In this document: positions 15,995 to 23,700 of the stretch, piece by piece | Layout of the letters: each line of letters begins with the position of its first letter | How positions within the stretch are numbered: position 1 is the stretch's first letter | NCBI GenBank assembly: GCA_028820655.1 | Contig: JAPPIK010000027.1 | Span: forward strand, 1 to 34,028 | Reading direction: 5' to 3' | Length of the DNA: 34,028 bases | From: Candidatus Poribacteria bacterium | GTDB lineage: Bacteria > Poribacteria > WGA-4E > JAJDTR01 | Made by a program: the position numbers and the translations under genes | The notes under the pieces: model-generated | What the model was told of the DNA's origin: nothing | Databases searched by the model: none | Seen by the model: the letters and a program-made list of their open reading frames with translations, nothing else

Positions 15995-17674
15995 ATGGCA
16001 ACAACGTCAGGTGCCAACATTCTTATTGAAAGTCTGAAACGCGCAGACGTCGAGTATATTTTCGGGGTAAACGGCGGTGCAGCGATGCCGATTTTTGACG
16101 CGCTCTATGACGCTGAAGGCATTTCCCTGATACCGATGCGCCATGAACAGGGCGCTGCCCATGCCGCTGACGGCTACGCGAGAGCAACGGGAAAAGTGGG
16201 GGTGACACTCGCTACGTCAGGCCCTGGCGCTACAAATCTCGTCACCGGAATCGCGACAGCTTTCATGGATTCCATTCCAATGGTAGCAATCACCGGCCAG
16301 GTTTACACTCACCTTATCGGCAACGACGCCTTCCAAGAATCAGATGTCATCGGTGTCACTCGACCCGTCTGCAAACATAGCTATTTGATCAAAAGTAGCG
16401 ACGAAGTTGCAGAAGTTGTGGCTAGCGCGATGCACATTGCCAGCACCGGACGACCGGGACCGGTGGTAATCGACTTTGCAAAAGACGCTCAGATTCATGA
16501 GTCTTTATTCCATTACCCGGAACAGGTCAACATCCGCAGCTATAAACCGAAAGTTGATGGACATCCTCGGCAGATCGCCAAAGCCGTGGAACTGATTCAT
16601 AGCGCCGAACGACCCATGCTTTATGCGGGCGGCGGCGTTGTTCTATCTAATGCATCGGACGAACTGCGCGAGTTGGCGATAAAAACAGGTATTCCCGTCA
16701 CCGTGACTCTCATGGGCCTTGGCGCCTTTCCCGAGACGCATCCTCTGTCGATGCAAATGCCCGGTATGCACGGCTCCTGCTGCGCAAATTATGCCTTCAC
16801 CGATTCTGATCTGATAATCGCTATCGGAGCACGATTTGACGATCGCGTAACCGGAAATTTGGACAAGTTTGCTCCGAACGCTAAAAAAATTCATATCGAT
16901 ATCGACGCCTCCTGCATCAGTAAGAACGTTCCGGTTGATGTGCCGATTGTCGGTGATGCAAAGCGCGTACTGGCAGAGATGAATAAGCTGGTGCATCACG
17001 TGGAAATTGAACCTTGGATGCGGCAGATTGACGAATGGAAGGAAAAATACCCGTTTGAATATCAACAAAAAGGCGACAAAGTCATGCCGCAGTATGTCAT
17101 CGAACAGATTTACGACATTTTTCCCGATGCAACGGTCGTTGCTGATGTCGGGCAGCACCAAATGTGGGCCGCCCAGCACTTTATGTACACCGAGCCGCGC
17201 CAATTCATAAACTCTGGCGGGTTGGGAACAATGGGATTTAGTTTGCCTGCCGCAATCGGTGCACAGTTCGGATGTCCTGACAAGACGGTGATCAACATCA
17301 ACGGTGACGGATCATATATCATGACGATTCAAGAGCTTATCCCTGCGATTACCTACAAACTACCGCTTAAAATCTTCATTATTAACAACATGTACCTCGG
17401 TATGGTGCGTCAGTGGCAGGAACTGTTCCACAATAAGCGTTATGCGGCCGTTGATTATCACGACAATCCCGACTTTGCGCTCTTGGCCCAAGCGTTCGGC
17501 GCGACCGGTTTACGAGTCGAACGCGTTGAGGATGTTCGCCCCGCGCTGGAGAAGGCGAAAGGCGTAGATGACGGTCCGGTTGTCATTGACTTCATAGTGG
17601 ACGAGGAAGAGAATGTGTTCCCGATGGTCCCCGCGGGCGCAGGGCTCGGCGATGTGATACGAGGGTTGGCGTAA
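15995..17674 (+). CDS. ilvB: Acetolactate synthase large (catalytic) subunit
   Basis: 560 residues. It joins two pyruvates, or pyruvate and 2-oxobutyrate, to make the first committed intermediate of valine, leucine and isoleucine synthesis, using thiamin diphosphate, Mg2+ and FAD. Seen: the N-terminal Pyr domain with the catalytic Glu in 'MRHEQGAAHAADGYAR' and 'SGPGATNLVTG', the central domain, and the C-terminal ThDP motif 'GDGSYIMTIQEL...INN' followed by 'GMVRQWQELFHNKRY', typical of acetohydroxyacid synthase. The ATG at 15995 follows GGAGGTGAG (15979-15987) closely; an upstream in-frame ATG at 15911 lies inside the T-box terminator and can be discarded. First gene of ilvB-ilvN-ilvC; its stop overlaps the ilvN start (TAATG). 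Confidence 0.97.
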   Translation: MATTSGANILIESLKRADVEYIFGVNGGAAMPIFDALYDAEGISLIPMRHEQGAAHAADGYARATGKVGVTLATSGPGATNLVTGIATAFMDSIPMVAITGQVYTHLIGNDAFQESDVIGVTRPVCKHSYLIKSSDEVAEVVASAMHIASTGRPGPVVIDFAKDAQIHESLFHYPEQVNIRSYKPKVDGHPRQIAKAVELIHSAERPMLYAGGGVVLSNASDELRELAIKTGIPVTVTLMGLGAFPETHPLSMQMPGMHGSCCANYAFTDSDLIIAIGARFDDRVTGNLDKFAPNAKKIHIDIDASCISKNVPVDVPIVGDAKRVLAEMNKLVHHVEIEPWMRQIDEWKEKYPFEYQQKGDKVMPQYVIEQIYDIFPDATVVADVGQHQMWAAQHFMYTEPRQFINSGGLGTMGFSLPAAIGAQFGCPDKTVININGDGSYIMTIQELIPAITYKLPLKIFIINNMYLGMVRQWQELFHNKRYAAVDYHDNPDFALLAQAFGATGLRVERVEDVRPALEKAKGVDDGPVVIDFIVDEEENVFPMVPAGAGLGDVIRGLA

Positions 17675-18165
17675 TGGCTGAGGAGAGACATATCTTTTCC
17701 GTGTTCGTCGAAAATCGGTTCGGGGTGCTCGCACGAGTGTCAGGTTTGTTCAGCGGACGCGGCTATAACATTGACAGCTTGAATGTCGGCGAAACGGACG
17801 ATCCGCAGATTTCGCACATGACAATCGTCACCCACGGGGATGCACAGATTATCGAACAAATTTACAAACACTTGAATAAACTCATCGATGTCATTAAGGT
17901 CACGGACCTAACAACCGAAAACCACGTCGAACGAGAATTGGTGTTAATCAAAGTGCATGCGGAACCGCAAAAGCGCGGCGAAATCCTTCAGATTGTGGAG
18001 ATTTTTCGGGGTCGTACCGTAGACGTTAACCCTACGACGTTAACCATTGAAGTCACGGGGGATGAAGGAAAGCTGAGAGCGGCAGTCGATATGCTCCGTC
18101 CCTACGGCATACGTGACTTGGTGCGTACCGGCAAAATCGCGACGATGCGTGGGGGCGTAAGGTAA
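17674..18165 (+). CDS. ilvN: Acetolactate synthase small (regulatory) subunit
   Basis: 163 residues, the normal long form. An N-terminal ACT domain ('HIFSVFVENRFGVLARVSGLF', 'RGYNIDSLNVGET') would bind valine for feedback inhibition, and a C-terminal domain ('ELVLIKVHAEPQKRGEILQIVEIF', 'LRPYGIRDLVRTGKIA') contacts and activates the large subunit. The ATG overlaps the ilvB stop by one base, so the two subunits are translationally coupled, as usual for this heteromer. Confidence 0.97.
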   Translation: MAEERHIFSVFVENRFGVLARVSGLFSGRGYNIDSLNVGETDDPQISHMTIVTHGDAQIIEQIYKHLNKLIDVIKVTDLTTENHVERELVLIKVHAEPQKRGEILQIVEIFRGRTVDVNPTTLTIEVTGDEGKLRAAVDMLRPYGIRDLVRTGKIATMRGGVR

Positions 18166-18204
18166 TCAGCAAGGGAAACCTACGGGCGATTAAGGAGGAA
18201 ATTG

Positions 18205-19197
18205 ATGGCAACTATTTACTACGATAGTGACGCAAATTTTGATGTATTGAAAGAGCGATCTGTTGCGGTTATCGGTTACGGAGCGCAGGGACGCGCCCAA
18301 GCATTGAATCTTAACGATAGCGGTGCCAATGTCGTTGTTGGGCTGCGTTCCAACAGCGCTTCAAGAAATGAGGCGGAGGCCGCGGGGTTGACCGTAAAAA
18401 CCATCGAGGAAGCCGCTGCCTCGGCGGATGTCGTGCAGATTCTCATTCCGGATGAACAACACGGCGCCGTTTATCGGAATCAGATAGAACCGAATCTACA
18501 GACTGGCAACATGGTCATGGTTTCACACGGCTTCAGCATTCATTTTGGGCAAATTGTCGCGTCAAACGATGTCGATGTGGCGATGATTGCTCCCAAGGCG
18601 CCGGGCGATCTCGTTAGGGATGTGTTCGTGGAAGGCGGCGGCACCCCCTGTCTAATCGCGATACATCAAGACACAACCGGACATGCAAGAGACCTCGCTC
18701 TGGCTTATGCGAAGGGCATCGGGGGGACTCGCGCCGGTGTCATTGAAACCACGTTCCGCGAAGAAACTGAAACAGACTTGTTTGGCGAACAGGCTGTCCT
18801 TTGCGGCGGCACATCAGCGCTCATCAAGGCATCGTTCGACACACTCGTTGAAGCCGGATATCAGCCTGAAATGGCTTACTTCGAGTGCATGCACGAACTG
18901 AAGTTGATTGTAGATCTTATCTACACAGGCGGTCTTACCAAAATGCGCCGCGTTGTTAGCAATACAGCAGAATTCGGAGATCTCACGCGTGGCCCACGGA
19001 TCGTCAATGACAGTGTCCGCGATCGAATGCGTGAAATCCTTAAAGAGGTACAGAGTGGCGAATTCGCGCGCGAATGGGTACAGGAAAATCAAGCTAGTCA
19101 ACCCGTGTTGCAGGCGCTTCGTCGCGGCGAAGAGGAGTTGGAGATCGAAAAAGTTGGTAAGGGGTTGCGAAACATGATGAGTTGGCTGAATGAATAG
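18205..19197 (+). CDS. ilvC: Ketol-acid reductoisomerase, class I
   Basis: 330 residues, the short class I form. It isomerises and reduces acetolactate to 2,3-dihydroxy-isovalerate, the second step of branched-chain amino acid synthesis. The Rossmann motif '[13 protein letters not shown]' and the 'LRSNSAS' loop, with Arg and Ser residues that bind the 2'-phosphate, point to NADPH. The Mg2+ site lies in '[11 protein letters not shown]', and the C-terminal helical domain has '[16 protein letters not shown]'. The usual 'APKGPGH' is 'APKAPGD' here, a variant near the nicotinamide site. AAGGAGG (18192-18198) fixes the ATG at 18205; a TTG directly before it is in frame. 39 bp separate it from ilvN; a terminator follows. 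Confidence 0.97.
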   Translation: MATIYYDSDANFDVLKERSVAVIGYGAQGRAQALNLNDSGANVVVGLRSNSASRNEAEAAGLTVKTIEEAAASADVVQILIPDEQHGAVYRNQIEPNLQTGNMVMVSHGFSIHFGQIVASNDVDVAMIAPKAPGDLVRDVFVEGGGTPCLIAIHQDTTGHARDLALAYAKGIGGTRAGVIETTFREETETDLFGEQAVLCGGTSALIKASFDTLVEAGYQPEMAYFECMHELKLIVDLIYTGGLTKMRRVVSNTAEFGDLTRGPRIVNDSVRDRMREILKEVQSGEFAREWVQENQASQPVLQALRRGEEELEIEKVGKGLRNMMSWLNE

Positions 19198-19218
19198 TCT
19201 CTAAATCACAAATCGCCT

Positions 19219-19270
19219 AAAAGCCGTCACTGTGGGTTGCTTATTTCACCGGGGCGGCTTTTTGCTTTTT
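19219..19270 (+). terminator. ilv operon terminator
   Basis: AAAAGCCG (19219-19226) pairs with CGGCTTTTT (19255-19263), with a long loop, followed by GCTTTTTAA. It lies 22 bp after the ilvC stop. Confidence 0.7.
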
Positions 19271-19402
19271 AATGTTCCGGTGTCATCGCCTACGAATTCT
19301 CTGACCGGATTGCACCATGTTTCTAATGTAAGTGCGCTAATTAGGCCGACCAAGAAAAAAACTTACTTGAATCGCAGTATCGAGTCTTGCCCCGGTACCG
19401 GT

Positions 19403-19448
19403 CGGTAGAGAAGGGGTTCTCTATCGCCGCCGCTATCCAATCAGTTAG
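19403..19448. repeat. Hairpin plus degenerate copy of the interspersed repeat
   Basis: CGGTAGAGAA-GGGG-TTCTCTATCG (19403-19426) forms a 10-bp stem with one G-T pair. Its right arm continues as CTCTATCGCCGCCGCTATCC then AATCAGTTAG, a diverged copy of the 36-bp repeat found in the MITEs. The rest of 19271-19552 shows no gene. Confidence 0.45.
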
Positions 19449-19552
19449 TTTCTGCCTACGGAGAAAGTGAACAACGCCATTAAGACAATGTACGCGTTAT
19501 GATTTCAGGCGACATCGGATTAACATTTGGGATAATGCTTGCAAACGGGTTT

Positions 19553-20509
19553 ATGGAAACTGAAAAAGAGGTGGCAATCAACGCGGTCTTGAAGGCTGCA
19601 CAACTGTGTCAAGAAGTGCAATCTGACATGGTACAGACAGATGCGATTAAGAAACCCGACCGCAGCCCCGTGACAGTCGCAGATTTCGGTTCGCAGGCTC
19701 TCATTTGTAGTGCGCTGGGCGAGGCTTTTCCAAAAGATTGCATTGTCGCAGAAGAGGACGCCGAGGAACTAAGGGAAAATCCGCAGTTGCGGTCAAGAGT
19801 TACGGATTACGTCAATCGATTTGAGGACGTATCGTCCCATCAGGTCTGTGAGTGGATAAATCGAGGAAAAGGCGAGGTCAACAAGCGCTACTGGACGCTC
19901 GATCCCATTGATGGAACGAAAGGCTTTCTGCGGCGAAATCAGTATGCCATTGCGCTTGCGTTGATTATCGATGGCGAGGTGGAGTTCGGCCTACTCGCCT
20001 GCCCAAATCTGCCAAAGGAATGGGACAAGCCGAATTTGGGACAAGGCTGTCTCCTTGTCGCAGTTCGGGGTGAAGGCGCGTATATGGGCGCGTTGGATGG
20101 ACGCCCCATAAAGCAAATTCAAGTTGCCGATACTCCGCTCCGGTTTGCCGATAGTGTTGAGACCTTGCACGGAGATCACGGTGCACACTTCAGGATTACC
20201 CAAGAACTGGGTATTACCGACCCGCCAATACAGATTGATAGCCAAGCCAAGTACGGGCTTGTTGCACGGGGCGAGGCGTCGGTCTATCTGCGCCTGCCGA
20301 ATCCACGGACACCAAATTACCGAGAGTGTATCTGGGATCATGCCGCCGGGATAATTATAGTGGAGGAAGCAGGAGGAAAAGTGACGGACATGCACGGCCA
20401 ATCCGTGAATCTCTTGGAGGGGAGACGGATGACGTCCAATCGCGGGATCGTGGCGACAAACGGAAAACTTCATGAGCGAGTGTTAGAGATCATCCGGAAT
20501 GCGAAGTGA
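19553..20509 (+). CDS. SAL1/HAL2-like 3'(2'),5'-bisphosphate nucleotidase
   Basis: About 318 residues from the ATG at 19553, where the homology-like sequence 'KEVAINAVLKAAQLC' begins; ATGs at 19499 and 19535 are in frame, and no start has a good ribosome-binding site. It is a lithium-sensitive-type phosphatase of the inositol monophosphatase superfamily that removes the 3'-phosphate of PAP or PAPS, by-products of sulfate assimilation and sulfotransferases. Metal-binding motifs are present: 'VAEED', 'LDPIDGTKGF' and 'WDHAAG'. The length and the 'YAIALALIIDGEVEFGLLACPNLP' wording match the eukaryotic HAL2/SAL1 branch and its bacterial relatives better than the shorter E. coli CysQ. It has no sulfur-pathway neighbours and stands alone between the ilv operon and a TPR gene. 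Confidence 0.85.
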   Translation: METEKEVAINAVLKAAQLCQEVQSDMVQTDAIKKPDRSPVTVADFGSQALICSALGEAFPKDCIVAEEDAEELRENPQLRSRVTDYVNRFEDVSSHQVCEWINRGKGEVNKRYWTLDPIDGTKGFLRRNQYAIALALIIDGEVEFGLLACPNLPKEWDKPNLGQGCLLVAVRGEGAYMGALDGRPIKQIQVADTPLRFADSVETLHGDHGAHFRITQELGITDPPIQIDSQAKYGLVARGEASVYLRLPNPRTPNYRECIWDHAAGIIIVEEAGGKVTDMHGQSVNLLEGRRMTSNRGIVATNGKLHERVLEIIRNAK

Positions 20510-20617
20510 TGAATTAGTGTCGCGTCCAATCAGGCGGCACCCCAAATCTGGATATATGGCTTTCCATTTTAAGGGCTCAACCATCCGAACATAACAATAT
20601 TCGAGGTTTCTCGGTTC

Positions 20618-21187
20618 ATGAAAAACCTGATGATGATATTCTGCCTCTTGGTTACGGCAGTCTTCATCTGGGTCTGGCATCATCAAACCCAGTTCAACGA
20701 CAATTCGCGTAAGGCTCGATTTCACTTGAAAAACGGTGAATTAGAGTCAGCGGTCGACGCCTATACAAAAGCCATCCGCCACAAGAAGTACACACTGTTT
20801 TTCACGAACGCTCCTTCAGTCTACAACAATCTTGGCCAAGTCTATTTGCAACAAGGGAAGTATGAGAGGGCAATTGAAACCTTTGAGGAAGTAATTGAAC
20901 TCAAGCCGGATGCGATTCAAGCATACATTAACTTGGCGACCACTCACCTCAAACAGAACGAACCCGATCAAGCCATCGAATCTTGCCAAAAAGCGCTCTG
21001 GATTGCTCCGAACACGGCATTAACCCATTACAATCTCGCCTGCGCTTATGCCATCAAAACTGAAAACACGGAGGCAATTAACGCCCTTAGAAAGGCAATA
21101 CACCTCGACCCTAGAATCAAAGAATTGGCAAATCGGGAACCCGTGTTTGATGTTTTGAAGTCAGACCCGCGGTACCCGGCAGATTGA
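20618..21187 (+). CDS. Membrane-anchored TPR protein
   Basis: 189 residues. An N-terminal hydrophobic helix ('MKNLMMIFCLLVTAVFIWVW') without an evident cleavage site probably anchors it in the inner membrane with the repeats outside. About four tetratricopeptide repeats follow ('ARFHLKNGELESAVDAYTKAI', 'VYNNLGQVYLQQGKYERAIE', 'AYINLATTHLKQNEPDQAIE', 'THYNLACAYAIKTENTEAIN'), a protein-protein interaction scaffold. The end 'REPVFDVLKSDPRYPAD' resembles the C-terminal cap seen in many TPR proteins. The partner is unknown; it is 108 bp after the nucleotidase and could be cotranscribed with it. Confidence 0.85.
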   Translation: MKNLMMIFCLLVTAVFIWVWHHQTQFNDNSRKARFHLKNGELESAVDAYTKAIRHKKYTLFFTNAPSVYNNLGQVYLQQGKYERAIETFEEVIELKPDAIQAYINLATTHLKQNEPDQAIESCQKALWIAPNTALTHYNLACAYAIKTENTEAINALRKAIHLDPRIKELANREPVFDVLKSDPRYPAD

Positions 21188-21937
21188 GTTTCATACTTGC
21201 AACCGCATACACTGGATGAGTCATCGGGATGGTCCCCTCCTGTATCCATAGAATGCCGTCATTGTTTCTCGATTCGCCAAGCATCGATTGGCATGTTTCC
21301 ACAATAGCTTTTTCTAGTCGCGCTAATCCTGCGGATTGGAATAGCCATACTCGGCGCCGCTGTGTCAAAGAATTCCATAGCTGGACGAATATAACAGCCA
21401 AATTTCATGTCTTCTCATTGCCGTGATGTTTGCCTCAATAAATGACTTTCATGGCGGCGAAAAACCTTGGGCCGGTTGCGGATATGAGTCGATAACAGCC
21501 GCTTCGTGCTGTCAACTTTCGATTGTTTTTTCCGTCCAAAGTCAGGCGCAGGTTCCGATGTTCCTTGAGGGCGCCGGTCCGGTGGCGCGTGGTCTGGCTG
21601 CACGCTTATATCCACAGTCGGCAAACTTCTCTTTCCTTTTGAAACTCGTCAACTTTAGATTCAACACTTAACAGTTGTGTAGTATAGTTTTGCGTACCAT
21701 GACAATCCGTTACGGAGGTGGATTATTTTTCTGTAGGCAATCCGTTGGAATTGAGGTTCGCGAGGCCCGCTCTACCAAAGGAGACCTCTATTTCAGAATG
21801 TGCCAATGCATTGCATTAAACGGTGCTCCGTTGGCGTCTTTATTCACCGCCCTGAAAGGTAATCACGAAGAGAATCTCGCAAGTGGAGATCAACGGTTGT
21901 TCGGTCACTGCAATACGTTGACTCGGCACACGAGGGT
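21188..21937. other. Gene-poor stretch of unknown content
   Basis: 750 bp without a recognisable gene. The best-looking frame is on the minus strand, 21401-21117 (includes 'LARLEKAIVETCQSMLGES'), but it runs 71 bp into the TPR gene and has no Shine-Dalgarno; it may be a gene remnant. Plus-strand frames at 21423-21671 and 21675-21941 match nothing I know. No tRNA, repeat-family member or terminator was recognised. Confidence 0.35.
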
Positions 21938-22168
21938 ATGAAGATAAGCGGCCCAACAAAAAAAACAAGTGCATTTCCACTATCTGATGTCTTCGCATTT
22001 GCTCTTTGGGTGGCTCAATGCTGGGAAAAAATGCGTGACCCGGCCGACATAATTTTGGAGAATGGTCCAATTCGAGAAAAATGGATTTTCAAGCAGGCTC
22101 TTGCGTACGACGCATTACGATATAAATCTCGCTATGAAAACACATCCCGTTGTTGCCATCGTCGGTAG
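21938..22168 (+). CDS. Hypothetical small protein upstream of der
   Basis: A possible 76-residue protein. Its composition is protein-like ('LSDVFAFALWVAQCWEKM', 'DIILENGPIREKWIFKQALA') but I recognise no family, signal peptide or membrane helix. GAGG lies only a few bases before the ATG, which is a poor ribosome-binding arrangement. It overlaps the first 35 bp of der in another frame, which argues against it or suggests coupling. It could also be a chance frame. Confidence 0.3.
   Translation: MKISGPTKKTSAFPLSDVFAFALWVAQCWEKMRDPADIILENGPIREKWIFKQALAYDALRYKSRYENTSRCCHRR
22121..22126 (+). promoter_or_regulatory. Possible -10 box for a leaderless der transcript
   Basis: TATAAA lies 7 nt before the der ATG, and no Shine-Dalgarno precedes that ATG. 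Transcription would start at or next to the start codon. No good -35 is present at 17 nt (TTGCGT is only 14 nt away). Confidence 0.25.
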
Positions 22169-23471
22169 GCCCAATGTGGGCAAATCCTCGCTATTCAATT
22201 GCATTACGAAGAAACGGATCGCCGTTGTCCATGACGAACCCGGAGTGACGCGGGATCGCAATTATGCCGACGTGGATTGGGGTGACTTTCGTTTCACAAT
22301 CGTTGATACGGGAGGATTGGATCTCGATCCGGACGACTCATTGATTGACTCGGTGCAGTTTCAAGTCGAAAATGCCATTGACGAAGCCGCAGTCATTCTC
22401 TTTGTTGTCGATGCGCAAACTGGAATTCTGGCACAGGACCTTGTTGTTGCCGATAAACTAAGAGGAGCGGACAAGCCTATCCTTGTGGTCGTAAATAAAT
22501 CTGACAATGAGCGACTCCGAAATGCGGGAAGCGAGTTCTATGAACTTGGACTAGCGGAACCATTCTACGTTTCCTGTGCCCACAATCGCGGAATCGGTGA
22601 ACTACTTGATGAGGTTACGCTTAATCTTCCGGCACCGGACACGGAAGTGTCGGAACCGCCTCGAAGCATCAAAATCGCCATTGTTGGACGTCCAAACGTG
22701 GGAAAATCATCCATCATCAACACAATTCTTGGCGAAGAGCGCATGATCGTTGACCACTGTCCCGGCACCACTCGGGACGCGGTCAATATTCGCTTTGTCT
22801 ATGATAACATTCCGTTTGAGCTAACAGACACGGCGGGCATGCGCCGCAGGTCCGCGATCGATGACGAACTTGAAGAAGTGATTGTGCAGAGGGCGATTCG
22901 CAGCATTCGCCAAAGCGACATCGCTTGGTTAATCCTTGATGCCACCCAAGAAGTGGCACGTCAAGACAAGGTAATAGCCAGTTTTATCGCTCGGCAAGGA
23001 GTGGCGAGCATATTGGGCGTCAACAAATGGGATCTCATTCAGAAAGACAATATGACCCATGGCACGTTCGTCGAAGAGATTTATCGTCAACTTCCGCAAC
23101 TCACCTATGTCCCCGCAGTGTTCACATCCGCTGAAACAGGTCAGCGTGTGAGGAAATTGCTGGAGTTAAGTTTGACGGTCCACCGCGAATACTGCACGCG
23201 CGTACCAACACATGCTCTTAATGAACTTCTGCTGCAATTGAAAAGCGCCCACCAGCCGCCGCGAGCAGGTAAGGTCCGTCCGACGCTGAAATATATGACG
23301 CAAATCAGGACCGAACCGCCGACTTTTCTAATATTCGCCCGCTATCCGAACAAGATTTCTCAGCCATATGAATCCTACCTAATCAACGGAATCCGGGATG
23401 CCTTCGGCTTTCACGGAACCCCGATACGAATCTACTATCGCTCTTCCGATGCAAAGGAGTCGAGGCGTTGA
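22134..23471 (+). CDS. der: Ribosome-assembly GTPase Der (EngA)
   Basis: 445 residues, typical length. This double-GTPase is needed for 50S subunit maturation. The first G domain shows 'GRPNVGKSS', 'DEPGVTRDR', 'DTGG' and 'NKSD'; the second shows 'GRPNVGKSS', 'CPGTTRD', 'DTAGMRRR' and 'NKWD'; a KH-like C-terminal domain ends in 'PNKISQPYESYLINGIRDAFGFHGTPIRIYYR'. The ATG at 22134 matches the family start ('VVAIVGRPNVGKS'). No ribosome-binding site is seen before it. It is near a second ribosome-maturation GTPase, era, on the other side of the SprA-like gene. Confidence 0.97.
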   Translation: MKTHPVVAIVGRPNVGKSSLFNCITKKRIAVVHDEPGVTRDRNYADVDWGDFRFTIVDTGGLDLDPDDSLIDSVQFQVENAIDEAAVILFVVDAQTGILAQDLVVADKLRGADKPILVVVNKSDNERLRNAGSEFYELGLAEPFYVSCAHNRGIGELLDEVTLNLPAPDTEVSEPPRSIKIAIVGRPNVGKSSIINTILGEERMIVDHCPGTTRDAVNIRFVYDNIPFELTDTAGMRRRSAIDDELEEVIVQRAIRSIRQSDIAWLILDATQEVARQDKVIASFIARQGVASILGVNKWDLIQKDNMTHGTFVEEIYRQLPQLTYVPAVFTSAETGQRVRKLLELSLTVHREYCTRVPTHALNELLLQLKSAHQPPRAGKVRPTLKYMTQIRTEPPTFLIFARYPNKISQPYESYLINGIRDAFGFHGTPIRIYYRSSDAKESRR

Positions 23472-23494
23472 GCCTCTCGCCGGCCTCGTCACAG

Positions 23495-23691
23495 CTACAA
23501 CTCCACGCGACCGTATATTACCGGTACCCGCACCAATCGAAAATCTATCGAGCACGGTTTCGTCACGTCATCATAGGTTAATTCGGCTCCTACAGCAAAC
23601 CCGCTCCAAGAATCTGTAAACCGCCATCCTTGTATTCCCGTTTACTTCCATATCAGACTTGCCGCCCCGAGTTTGCCTGTTTGTATTAAGG
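23495..23691 (-). pseudogene. Possible gene remnant, barrel-like C-terminus
   Basis: The minus strand from about 23634 to a TAG at 23497-23495 reads as about 48 strongly protein-like residues ('GWRFTDSWSGFAVGAELTY', then 'SIDFRLVRVPVIYGRVEL'), with alternating polar and hydrophobic residues as in outer-membrane beta strands. A stop lies just upstream in that frame, while another frame continues upstream ('GGKSDMEVNGN'). This suggests a frameshifted, 5'-truncated relic squeezed between der and the SprA-like gene. I cannot name the family; it may be chance. Confidence 0.3.
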
Positions 23692-23700
23692 AGATAGGCG

